In this document: positions 1-7,933 of the stretch, in pieces
Numbering within the stretch: position 1 is the first letter of the stretch
How the letters are laid out: the number at the start of each line of letters is the position of its first letter
Origin: JADLBR01 sp020847615
GTDB lineage: Bacteria > Verrucomicrobiota > Verrucomicrobiia > JADLBR01
Assembly (NCBI GenBank): GCA_026646655.1
Contig: JAPKHT010000013.1
Location: forward strand, 1 to 64,000
Reading direction: 5' to 3'
Length of the DNA: 64,000 nt
Made by a program: the position numbers and the translations under genes
Notes under the pieces: generated by a model
The model's database searches: none
Told to the model about the DNA's origin: nothing
What the model saw: the letters and a program-made list of their open reading frames with translations, nothing else

Positions 1-1505
1 CCAACGGGTACGTCTGCTGCGGGGATATTCGGGATGCGGAGAAGCAGGCTGTTTATCCGGGGTTCCAGTTCCTTCAGCTTTTCCTCGAAGGATTTTATTT
101 CGTCACCGATCTTTTTTGTTTCCTCGATGATGCCGGCGTCGACGGCGTCGATGCCGTCGAGGATCGTGGGTCTGCGGGTGGCCGGCTCGTCTTTGAAGGC
201 GGCGGGATCGATGGCGGTGTCGACGGTGGCTCGGGCGATGCCGGCGAAATCGGACGCCGGGGGGGCGGTCTTTCCCGAAGTGGCGCGGAGGATCTCTTTG
301 AGTCGGGAGGCGGCATCGGGCGGGGCGGGGGGAGCGGACTGGGCGGGTTGTGGCGGTGGCGCTGTTTGGGCGATGGTGCGGTGCCCGTGTGTGGAGAGGG
401 AGGCGATGAGGAGGAATAGCGCGAGGGCGGTTCTTCCTCGGGGGCGGCGGATCTGTGGGGGTGGTGTGAGGCGGGCCTCGGCGGGCGCGGACGCCTGTCG
501 CGGGGTGGGCCGGATGCGCGGGACGGATGGGAATTCTCGCCACAGGCTCAGCAGGAGCAGCAAGAGGCCCGGGGCCAGAAACCACTGGAAGCGCTCGATG
601 TAGAGGCGCTGGACCTTATCCTCGAAGTTGCCCCGGGCACCCTGCGCGACCGTGGCTTGGATGAGCGCGGCGATATCGACCCAACCGCTGGCATCGCGGT
701 AGGCGCCCCCGGTGGAGCCGGCGAGTTCCTCCAGCGTGGAGGAATTCAGTTTCGAGAGCACGGCGGCGCCGCGCTCGTCCTTGAGGAATCCCTCGTCGGG
801 CAAGGGGATGAGGCTTCCCTTGGCGGTTCCGACGCCGAGCGTGATGGCGCGGACGTTGCGCGCCTTGAGGGACTGGAGGTGCCGGCGCCACGATTCACTG
901 TGGCTCTCGCCGTCGCTGAGCACCACGAGGAACCGGTCGGCCTCGGCGCCCTCGCCGAAGGCATCGAGGGCGGTCTGGAGGAGCTGGTCGTAGTCGGTGC
1001 CCGCCTGCGGGAGGTAGGCGGGGTCGAGGCCCGGGAGGAATTCCCGGAGGATCTCGTAATCTGGGCTCAGGGGGCTCTGCAGGAAGGCGGTTCCGGCGAA
1101 GACGATCAGTCCGACGCGCTCGCCGCGGAGGCTGCCGAGGAGGGCGCTGACGAGGACCTTGGCGCGCTCGAGGCGGGAGGGCGGCACGTCTTTGGCGGTC
1201 ATGCTGCGGGAGAGATCGAGGGCGATGAGGACCTCGCGCGCCTGGCCGAAAATTTTGATCTCGTTGGAGCCCCAGCGTGGCCTCGCGAGCGCGAACGCGC
1301 AGAGGGCGAGGCCCAGCCAGAGGGCGATGCGGCGCGGGAGGTGCGAGTCGGCGGGGGCGGGGCGGAAGCCCGAGGCGGAGGCCCAGAGGCGGGTGATGAG
1401 GGGCCAATGTTGGAGGGCGGCGCCAAAGCGGCTGCGGAGGTCCAGGAACGCGAACCCCGCGATCGCGGGCAGGGCGACGAGCCAGATCGGTGCGGCGAAG
1501 TTCAT
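1..1505 (-). CDS. BatB-like von Willebrand A membrane protein (partial, C-terminus beyond window)
   Basis: The ATG at 1503-1505 overlaps the batA stop (ATGA), and the frame stays open to the left edge, giving at least 501 residues. An N-terminal helix followed by GLALCAFALARPRWG leads into a VWA domain with an intact MIDAS start, DLSRSM (D97). A membrane helix, APGLLLLLLSLW, lies near residue 308, as in the BatA/BatB family, where the VWA domain is tethered to the inner membrane. Beyond it the protein continues with another hydrophobic stretch (about 359-372), a Pro/Ala-rich linker and a Lys/Glu-rich coiled-coil-like segment (about 455-490). BatB proteins with a BatC-like tail would look like this. 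The tail ends in a PNIP..DVPV motif reminiscent of seryl-tRNA synthetase (see findings). Role: a MoxR-associated complex implicated in envelope stress or protein maturation; the exact substrate is unknown. VWA identity is firm; the C-terminal extension is unassigned. Confidence 0.85.
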   Translation of the reverse strand, partial: MNFAAPIWLVALPAIAGFAFLDLRSRFGAALQHWPLITRLWASASGFRPAPADSHLPRRIALWLGLALCAFALARPRWGSNEIKIFGQAREVLIALDLSRSMTAKDVPPSRLERAKVLVSALLGSLRGERVGLIVFAGTAFLQSPLSPDYEILREFLPGLDPAYLPQAGTDYDQLLQTALDAFGEGAEADRFLVVLSDGESHSESWRRHLQSLKARNVRAITLGVGTAKGSLIPLPDEGFLKDERGAAVLSKLNSSTLEELAGSTGGAYRDASGWVDIAALIQATVAQGARGNFEDKVQRLYIERFQWFLAPGLLLLLLSLWREFPSVPRIRPTPRQASAPAEARLTPPPQIRRPRGRTALALFLLIASLSTHGHRTIAQTAPPPQPAQSAPPAPPDAASRLKEILRATSGKTAPPASDFAGIARATVDTAIDPAAFKDEPATRRPTILDGIDAVDAGIIEETKKIGDEIKSFEEKLKELEPRINSLLLRIPNIPAADVPV

Positions 1506-2524
1506 GCGCGCGCCCCCCTGGCGACCGCGACGCGGGAGGCCAGCGCGCCCAGCAGCCACAGGAATGCCCCGGGCACGGCCACCCACGCGAAGTACTCTTC
1601 GGTCAGGCTGTACGATGTTCCCTCGAACTTGATCTTCTTGGCCCGGTCGACGGCCTCGAAGGCCGTCCGGACGGTGGAGGAGTCGTGGGCGCGGAAGAAC
1701 TGCGCCCCGGTCATCTGGGCGATCTTCGTGAGGGTCTCCTCGTCGAGCTCGTTGCGGATGCGGTGGTAACCGATGAAGTTGCCATCCTTGTCGAAGCGGC
1801 GGATGCGCCCGATGCCATCGCGGCCTGCGCCGATGGTATAGACGGGGATGGCGCGGGACTTGGCGATCTCGGCGGCGTCGAGGGGCGCGATGGTGCCGCG
1901 GTTGTTGGCGCCGTCGGTCAGGAGGATGACGAAGGCCCCGAGGCGGCGGGCATCCTGTTGGCGCGCGGCCTGCTCGAGGCGGGTGAGCGCGACCGCGAGG
2001 CCGTCGCCGATGGCGGTGCCCTCCTCGGGGACGGTGGAGGTGGTCAGGCGCGCGGCCTGGCGCTTGAGCCACTCGTGGTCGAACGTGAGCGGCGCCAGGG
2101 TGTAGGCCCGGCCGGAGAAGATGACCATGCCGATGCGGTCGTTGGGGCGTTCCTCGATGAAGGCCCTGATGACGGGCTGGACGGCCTCGAGGCGCGTGAT
2201 GGAGGCGAATCCCTGCTGGTAGTCCTCGGTGGCCATCGACAGCGACAGGTCGATGGCGAGTATGATGTCGTAGCCCTCCGTGCGGCGCTGGTGCTTCTCC
2301 TGGACCTTCTGCGGGCGCGCGAGCGCGAGGGCGAGGAGGGCGAGGCCGAGGTAGGCCAGGACCTGGGGCAGGCGCGAGGACCGGATCATCGAGTGCCGGT
2401 GCCACCTCGCGGCGAATGGGACGACGAGCACGGGGGCGCCGCGGCGGGAGCGCAGCCAAGCCACGAGGGGCAGGGCCGCGAGCAGCCATAGCCATTCCGG
2501 GTCTGCGAGACGCCACTCGGTCAT
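1502..2524 (-). CDS. BatA-like von Willebrand A membrane protein
   Basis: This 340-residue protein has hydrophobic segments near residues 9-25 and 52-70 and a C-terminal helix near 305-325, bracketing a VWA domain. The MIDAS motif is DLSLSM (D92), followed by a region with LLTDGANN, the second metal-site element. The ARPQ tail after the second helix is typical of BatA. It is third in a minus-strand operon: moxR, DUF58 and batA are separated by short gaps, and batB starts inside the batA stop codon, so translation is probably coupled. In characterised systems the VWA proteins sit in the inner membrane and are regulated by the MoxR ATPase. No catalytic residues are expected. Confidence 0.9.
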   Translation of the reverse strand: MTEWRLADPEWLWLLAALPLVAWLRSRRGAPVLVVPFAARWHRHSMIRSSRLPQVLAYLGLALLALALARPQKVQEKHQRRTEGYDIILAIDLSLSMATEDYQQGFASITRLEAVQPVIRAFIEERPNDRIGMVIFSGRAYTLAPLTFDHEWLKRQAARLTTSTVPEEGTAIGDGLAVALTRLEQAARQQDARRLGAFVILLTDGANNRGTIAPLDAAEIAKSRAIPVYTIGAGRDGIGRIRRFDKDGNFIGYHRIRNELDEETLTKIAQMTGAQFFRAHDSSTVRTAFEAVDRAKKIKFEGTSYSLTEEYFAWVAVPGAFLWLLGALASRVAVARGARA

Positions 2525-2569
2525 GGGATCAAATATGCCGCGGGGTTCGGGTCGTGCATCGGATGAAAC

Positions 2570-3469
2570 TCAATGGTGCGCCGCGGAGGCCATGCGCCGC
2601 TGAAAGAACCCGATGAGGGCGTCCAGGAGGGGCTCGTCGGTGAGCGCGGCGAGGCGGGTGAGGGGATCAGGGAAGAGGGATTGCCACGTGGCCTCGCGCT
2701 GGGAGGCCCACTGGCGATGTGCCTCGCGCTGGCTGCGGGAGCCGGTGTCAATCTGGATGAGGCCATTCTCGACGGGGTCGTAGATGGTGAGGACCCCGGC
2801 CTTGGGCAGGGCGCGGTCCCAGGGGTCGTCGATGCGGAAGCCCATGACCTGAAAACGGCGGCGGAGGGCGGCCCAGCCCTCGGGTTCCTGTGCGGACGAG
2901 AAGTCGCCCATCCAGATGAGGATGCTGTGGCGGGGCATCGCGCGGCTGATGAAGCGCCAGGGGATCGAGGGGCGGGAGGTAAAATCCTCGGGAGGCGGCT
3001 GGGCCAGCAGGGATGCGGCGGAATGGAGGATGGGGCCCCGGCCGCGCGCCGGGGGCCGGAACCAGTAGCGGTCGGGTTCGGCGCACAGCACGGCGAGGCG
3101 GTCGCGGTTGGCGGCGCAGAGGAGGGAGATGAGGGAGGCGAGCTCCATGAGCGCGGCGCGCTTGGTGCGGCGCGCTGAGCCGAACTGGAGCGACGGCGAG
3201 TCCTCGAACAGGATGGCGATCGTGAGCTCGCGCTCCTCGATGTATTTCTTGCGGTAGGGCTCGCCGCGGCGCGCGGTGACATTCCAGTCGATGTCGCGCA
3301 CGTCGTCGCCATACTCGTATTTGACGACCTGATCGAACTCCATGCCCCTGCCGCGGAAGGCGGAGCGGTACTCCCCGCTGAGAATGTACTCGGCGGCGTG
3401 GCGCACGCGCCACTCCATCCTGCGAAGGAGTGCGATCGGGGGCGCGGATTCGTCGCGGGTGTCTGGCAT
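2570..3469 (-). CDS. DUF58 domain protein
   Basis: The 299-residue product carries the DUF58 signature between residues 39 and 70: GRGMEFDQV followed by YEYGDDVRDIDW and a basic ARRGEPY stretch. It has no signal peptide or membrane helix, so it is probably cytosolic and acts as the partner of the MoxR ATPase encoded 12 bases upstream. DUF58 proteins have a degenerate VWA-like fold. The segment after residue 100 (AILFEDSPSLQFGS) matches that expected strand and metal-site region, although the Asp-Ser-Ser spacing is imperfect. The gene order moxR-DUF58-batA-batB is the standard one. Molecular function is unknown. Confidence 0.9.
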   Translation of the reverse strand: MPDTRDESAPPIALLRRMEWRVRHAAEYILSGEYRSAFRGRGMEFDQVVKYEYGDDVRDIDWNVTARRGEPYRKKYIEERELTIAILFEDSPSLQFGSARRTKRAALMELASLISLLCAANRDRLAVLCAEPDRYWFRPPARGRGPILHSAASLLAQPPPEDFTSRPSIPWRFISRAMPRHSILIWMGDFSSAQEPEGWAALRRRFQVMGFRIDDPWDRALPKAGVLTIYDPVENGLIQIDTGSRSQREAHRQWASQREATWQSLFPDPLTRLAALTDEPLLDALIGFFQRRMASAAHH

Positions 3470-3481
3470 CGGGGCGGCGGC

Positions 3482-4456
<975 letters not shown>

Positions 4457-4517
4457 AAGTCTTGGGTGAAGGGGTTAATCTGGACGAAGTCGGCGATTTG
4501 CCAAGGATTTCGAGAGC

Positions 4518-4531
4518 GGGGCGAACGCCCC
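4518..4531. terminator. Small GC-rich hairpin between vapC-like gene and moxR
   Basis: A 14-base palindrome, GGGGCGAACGCCCC, lies in the 131-bp gap. It can fold as a five-pair stem with a four-base loop. It could end transcription from the toxin-antitoxin pair, which is read on the minus strand towards it, but no clear run of T follows on either strand, so the assignment is weak. Confidence 0.22.
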
Positions 4532-4587
4532 AGAAAAGTCACTCCCCGGTGTCTTCTTTGCTTGAGTCAACGCGCCGCAGTGGCACA

Positions 4588-5007
4588 TCACAGGCCGGCT
4601 AGGATTTCTTGGGGCGTGATGCGTTCAAGGCCGGCGATGACATCATAGTCCGAGTCGTAGCTGCACATCTTCGCGGGCCCGAGCCGTTGGCATGTGGCGG
4701 CATGGAGCCCATCCCGGGCCATCAGGCCAGGATAGCGCTCCAGCAAGCGGAACGACACATCGAGCAGAGCGACCGTCACGGGCTCGATCCCGGGCACGAT
4801 TCTGCGGGCCAGTTGGTACACCTTGCGTCCGTCCTCCCATCGGCCAATCGCCCTGTAGCGGTGCAGGATTTCCTGAAAGACTTCTGTGTTCGTCGTGGCC
4901 TCGATGTCGCCGGCGGCGACCCGCTTTAGGAGTTGGGCGCTGGGCGCCTTGTGAGGGTGGGGGCCGCCCGCCGCATACATGAAGATATTGGAATCGAGGA
5001 AAATCAC
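4588..5007 (-). CDS. PIN-domain ribonuclease, VapC-like toxin
   Basis: The 139-residue protein is a compact PIN domain. The first acidic residue is D5 in MIFLDSNIF, a conserved Glu lies in TEVFQEILHRY (E42/E46), D99 lies in LMARDGLHAA, and YDSDYD (118-122) ends the acidic cluster. These four sites coordinate the metal that cleaves RNA in VapC toxins. Its start overlaps the 3' end of the ribbon-helix-helix gene upstream (ATGA, 5004-5007), the usual antitoxin-toxin arrangement with translational coupling. It could alternatively be a housekeeping PIN nuclease, but the paired small DNA-binding protein favours a toxin. The target RNA cannot be inferred. Confidence 0.85.
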   Translation of the reverse strand: MIFLDSNIFMYAAGGPHPHKAPSAQLLKRVAAGDIEATTNTEVFQEILHRYRAIGRWEDGRKVYQLARRIVPGIEPVTVALLDVSFRLLERYPGLMARDGLHAATCQRLGPAKMCSYDSDYDVIAGLERITPQEILAGL

Positions 5008-5255
5008 AGCAGCAGATCATCCGGCTGGGGAACCGACTCAGCCTTCATGGTGGCAACGGACGCGACCGGCAGGGCGAGTTCCGCGAGTTGGTCGGCGGCC
5101 GCCATGGCATCCTCCGCGAGCCCAAGGCCGTACTGCTGGCTGCAGGCCTCGCGCACAAGGCGGCCCACGCTCGTGTGTCGCGCCTTGGCGACGCGTTTGA
5201 GACCCTTGTATAAAGCCTTGGGGAACAGGATGGTGGTCTTTTCTGTGAGATCCAT
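5004..5255 (-). CDS. Ribbon-helix-helix antitoxin partner of the PIN toxin
   Basis: The chosen start, ATG at 5253-5255, has a GGAG six bases upstream and gives an 83-residue protein beginning MDLTEKTTILFPKALYKGLK. That N-terminus (a basic beta strand then a helix, KRVAKARHTSVGRLVREA) is the ribbon-helix-helix pattern of CopG/VapB-type antitoxins. An in-frame ATG 42 bases further upstream would add 14 unlike residues and is not preferred. The C-terminal acidic and hydrophobic tail would wrap the toxin. RHH antitoxins repress their own operon, and a repeated CCATATA motif overlaps this start. Confidence 0.78.
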   Translation of the reverse strand: MDLTEKTTILFPKALYKGLKRVAKARHTSVGRLVREACSQQYGLGLAEDAMAAADQLAELALPVASVATMKAESVPQPDDLLL

Positions 5256-5273
5256 ATAGGGCTCCATATATGG
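5252..5273 (-). promoter_or_regulatory. Possible antitoxin operator (repeated CCATATA)
   Basis: CCATATA occurs at 5252-5258 and again at 5264-5270. The second copy extends to a perfect palindrome, CCATATATGG (5264-5273). The centres are 12 bases apart, roughly one helical turn, and the first copy covers the antitoxin start codon. Such spacing suits a pair of ribbon-helix-helix dimers, but binding is inferred only from position and symmetry. Confidence 0.3.
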
Positions 5274-5410
5274 TACTATGCAGGGCGCGGTTTTCAAGGC
5301 CGAAGCTCTCCGGCCCGTGCGGGCGAAGTTGATGTGCGCGAGGGATCAGACTTGAAAATTCAGATGCCGATCTCTTCAGCGAGTGGCGGGAAGGGGCTGG
5401 TGGTGGCGCG

Positions 5411-5436
5411 GGCCAAACTCGCGCGTTCGGCTACGG
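5411..5436 (+). repeat. REP-like palindromic repeat, copy A
   Basis: This is one of seven copies in the window of a short imperfect palindrome with arms CCAAACGC and GCGTTCGG followed by CTACGG. This copy reads CCAAACTC then GCGCGTTCGG. It lies in the gap between the antitoxin gene and the 3' end of the PEP-CTERM gene. The rest of that gap (5256-5451) shows no gene. Confidence 0.6.
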
Positions 5437-5451
5437 TCGGTGCGCGGGCGC

Positions 5452-6330
5452 TCAGGCGCGCCGTCGTCGTATCAGATACAGGAGTGCCCCCAGGGCGGGC
5501 AGAGCGATGGCCGCGGCGGGTGGTTCGGGGATCGCGACCGAGGCGCTCCAGTAGTCGTCGGGCGAGTCCTTGAGATCATTGATGCCGCGGTACGCCGTGT
5601 GGGTGGTCGACGAGGCCAGGGCGATCTCGAAAGGCTCCAGATACGCCAGGCCAGTCGCGTTGGTCAAGAGGGTCCACGGGATGGCCATGTCGAGGAAATA
5701 GTCCTGGGTTGCGGGGGTGTCGTGGAAGTGCGAACCGTCGATGGCGGTGGCGTTATAGACACCAAAATAGCGTGCCGAGTTCGTCCAGTCCAAGGTCTGG
5801 ATGGGGATATGCGTGATGGCCGGGACGTCGACGTCCCACGTGTTCGTGGGCCCACCGCCGGCCAGCGCCGTGCCCAGCTCGAGGTCGCCATCGCCAGATT
5901 CGTCAACCTGCAGGACGTAGTCGACGTCGATATCGCCATCGGTGTTCAGGTAGATTCCCCAGACGTAGCTATCGAAGTTCGTCGTGGCGCCGCCGCCCGT
6001 GATCTGGAGGGGAGAGTCGTTGAGCCGCATCCGAAACATGACGTTCGTGGTGTCGACGTAATAGAAGGCGGCGGGGTACGGGCCATTGGTGTGGTGGTCT
6101 GTGAACCCCCCCACGATGTCCGAGTTGTCCGGCGTGACGTCGTCGAGAAGGTCTGAATAGAGCGCGCCGTTAGTGCCCAGAAGGGGCCGCCAGATGCCGG
6201 GCCCAGGATCGAGACCGCTATTGGTGGACCAGTTGCTCGGCCAGGCGACCTGGCCCTGGGCGGGTGCCCAGGTCAGGGCACCGATTGCGGCAACGAGACG
6301 CAGGAGAATCCGATAGTCATTCGACCGCAT
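5452..6330 (-). CDS. PEP-CTERM sorted exported protein of unknown function
   Basis: The start at 6328-6330 was chosen for its GGGAGG ribosome site eight bases upstream and because it places a signal peptide at the N-terminus (MRSNDYRILLRLVAAIGALT). The 292-residue product ends in a PEP-CTERM signal: the IPEP motif followed by a hydrophobic helix and RRRRA, which directs exosortase-dependent surface sorting. Between these is a Thr/Gly/Asp-rich beta domain with DGDIDVDYVLQVDESGDGD, which may bind calcium. No enzyme motif is recognised. No exosortase gene lies in the window. It is transcribed divergently from a GH43-like hydrolase 280 bases away. Confidence 0.82.
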   Translation of the reverse strand: MRSNDYRILLRLVAAIGALTWAPAQGQVAWPSNWSTNSGLDPGPGIWRPLLGTNGALYSDLLDDVTPDNSDIVGGFTDHHTNGPYPAAFYYVDTTNVMFRMRLNDSPLQITGGGATTNFDSYVWGIYLNTDGDIDVDYVLQVDESGDGDLELGTALAGGGPTNTWDVDVPAITHIPIQTLDWTNSARYFGVYNATAIDGSHFHDTPATQDYFLDMAIPWTLLTNATGLAYLEPFEIALASSTTHTAYRGINDLKDSPDDYWSASVAIPEPPAAAIALPALGALLYLIRRRRA

Positions 6331-6357
6331 GGGGCAACCTCCCGTGAAGATTGGTGC

Positions 6358-6385
6358 AATATATGCTAATATAGGCATAAGACAA
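6358..6385 (-). promoter_or_regulatory. Possible sigma-70 promoter of the PEP-CTERM gene
   Basis: On the minus strand TTGTCT (6380-6385) and TATATT (6358-6363) are separated by 16 bases, about 28 bases upstream of the start codon. They match the -35 and -10 consensus at four and five of six positions. The AT-rich patch stands out in very GC-rich surroundings. Mapping of the transcript start would settle it. Confidence 0.35.
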
Positions 6386-6610
6386 GCTGTTTGTTCCATC
6401 CTTTGGAAAAATTTGGGATGGGTGAGGTGGCCCAAGGGCGAAAGCGGGTCCGGTGAAGCGATTTTTCGGGGTGGGCTTGAACGTGCGACCTGTGCGCGGA
6501 GAGGCGGTGATGCCGCACGGGTCCCGCTGCCGATACGGCGGCTTTTGGCGATCTGTGGGGCCGGGGTTTTCATTCGACGACGGAGGTGGGTGCCGATAAC
6601 AGAGAGGGGA

Positions 6611-7654
6611 ATGAGGCTACCGATCGCGGCCGGGTGGGGTCTGGTGCTGGCGTGGCTTGGGGCAATGGCGTGTGACGGGTCCGGGGCAGGCGAGCGTCCG
6701 GCGGGTGCGCCGCCGATGTATTATGCCGACGCTACGCGGAAGGGCGTGCCATTTTCCAAGGACCCCTCGGTGGTTCGGTTTGGCGGACGCTACCTGATGT
6801 ATTTCTCGCTGCCGCCGTTTGCGAAGGATCGGGTGCCCGAGGGAGGGCCCCGGGGCTGGGGGATCGGGATCGCGGAGAGCGGCGACCTGACGCGCTGGGA
6901 GAAGGTGGCGGAGATCAATGGGGTGCAGCCGTGCGAGACCAACGGCATCTGCGCGCCCGGGGCGAGGGTGATCGGCGGGCGGGTGCATCTCTTCTATCAG
7001 ACCTATGGCAATGGGCCGCGGGATGCGATCTGCCACGCGGTTTCGGGTGACGGGATCCGTTTTGAGCGGGATCCCTCCAACCCGGTTTTCCGCCCGTCGG
7101 GCTCGTGGAACTCCGGTCGCGCGATCGATGCCGAGGTCTTCGAGTCGGGCGACAGGCTGATCATGCTCTACGCGACGCGCGACCCGACCATGAGCACGCA
7201 GATGGTCGGGGCGGCCTCGGCGCCGATGGGTTCGGATTTTGGGCGGGCGGCGTGGCGGCAGGAGGGGGATGGGCCGGTGCTTTCGCCAGAGTTGGAGTGG
7301 GAGATGCCGGGGGGCAAGGCGTGCATCGAGGCGCCGTCGGTGTGCCGTCGCGCGGGTCGCCACGTCATGTTCTATGCGGGTGGCTATAACAATGGGCCGC
7401 AGCAGGTGGGTGTCGCCGAGAGCGCCGACGGCCTACGCTGGCGGCGGCTGTCCGATCGCCCGTTGCTGCCCAACGGGGAGGCCGGCAGCTGGAATGCCTC
7501 GGAGTCGGGCCATCCGGGCATTTTCGAGGATAGCGATGGCCGGACGTGGCTTTTTTTCCAGGGCAATAATGACGGGGGCAAGACCTGGTACCTGTCCTGT
7601 GTCGAGGTCGTGTGGCGGGAGGGCAGGCCGGTCGTGCTTGGGGGACGGCCATAG
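6611..7654 (+). CDS. Exported GH43/GH117-like five-bladed beta-propeller hydrolase
   Basis: The ATG at 6611 follows AGAGAGGGGA and begins a signal peptide (about residues 1-22) ending near AMAC, so it may be a lipoprotein although the lipobox is not canonical. The 347-residue mature fold has repeated propeller-blade features: KDPSVVRFGGRYLMYFS near residue 48, then AIDAEVFESGDRLIMLYAT, IEAPSVCRRAGRHVMFYAGG and HPGIFEDSDGRTWLFFQG. The DPSV and EAPSV elements are those that carry acidic catalytic residues in the GH43/GH32/GH117 clan. The exact family and substrate are not identifiable by eye. Its neighbours (fucosidase, sulfatase) suggest polysaccharide degradation. It is the only plus-strand gene in this section. 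Confidence 0.7.
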   Translation: MRLPIAAGWGLVLAWLGAMACDGSGAGERPAGAPPMYYADATRKGVPFSKDPSVVRFGGRYLMYFSLPPFAKDRVPEGGPRGWGIGIAESGDLTRWEKVAEINGVQPCETNGICAPGARVIGGRVHLFYQTYGNGPRDAICHAVSGDGIRFERDPSNPVFRPSGSWNSGRAIDAEVFESGDRLIMLYATRDPTMSTQMVGAASAPMGSDFGRAAWRQEGDGPVLSPELEWEMPGGKACIEAPSVCRRAGRHVMFYAGGYNNGPQQVGVAESADGLRWRRLSDRPLLPNGEAGSWNASESGHPGIFEDSDGRTWLFFQGNNDGGKTWYLSCVEVVWREGRPVVLGGRP

Positions 7655-7704
7655 CCGGGGTCGCGAGACCGTGGGCCCGCTGCCGCCAAAAATGTATCTG
7701 ATCG

Positions 7705-7773
7705 CTTCGGGCGATTGGCGGCCAAACGCTTACGCGTTCGGCTACGGGGAGCGATGCGGCAATTTTCGAGTCA
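7705..7773 (+). repeat. REP-like palindromic repeat, copy B (long form)
   Basis: This 69-base unit contains CCAAACGCTTACGCGTTCGG at its centre and shares its flanks (TTCGGGCGAT upstream, AATTTTCGAGTCA downstream) with copy C 160 bases away. Read on the minus strand the arms form an eight-pair stem, with one G.U, closed by a GUAA loop. Confidence 0.7.
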
Positions 7774-7865
7774 GCCCTGCCAGTAGCACTTGTGGTGGGC
7801 CGGGGCTGCCTGAAGGCAGCACTACGAACATGCGCGTAATCCTCTCGATCCCGTGCCGCCGGACG

Positions 7866-7933
7866 CCTCGGGCGATCGGCGCCCAAACGCTCACGCGTTC
7901 GGCTACGGGAAGCGATGGGCAATTTTCGAGTCA
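7866..7933 (+). repeat. REP-like palindromic repeat, copy C (long form)
   Basis: This 68-base unit is nearly identical to copy B. Its last three bases are the stop codon of the GH29 fucosidase on the minus strand, so the repeat abuts the end of that gene and would lie in its 3' untranslated region. The minus-strand hairpin has a GUGA loop. The rest of 7655-7930 contains no gene. Confidence 0.7.
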
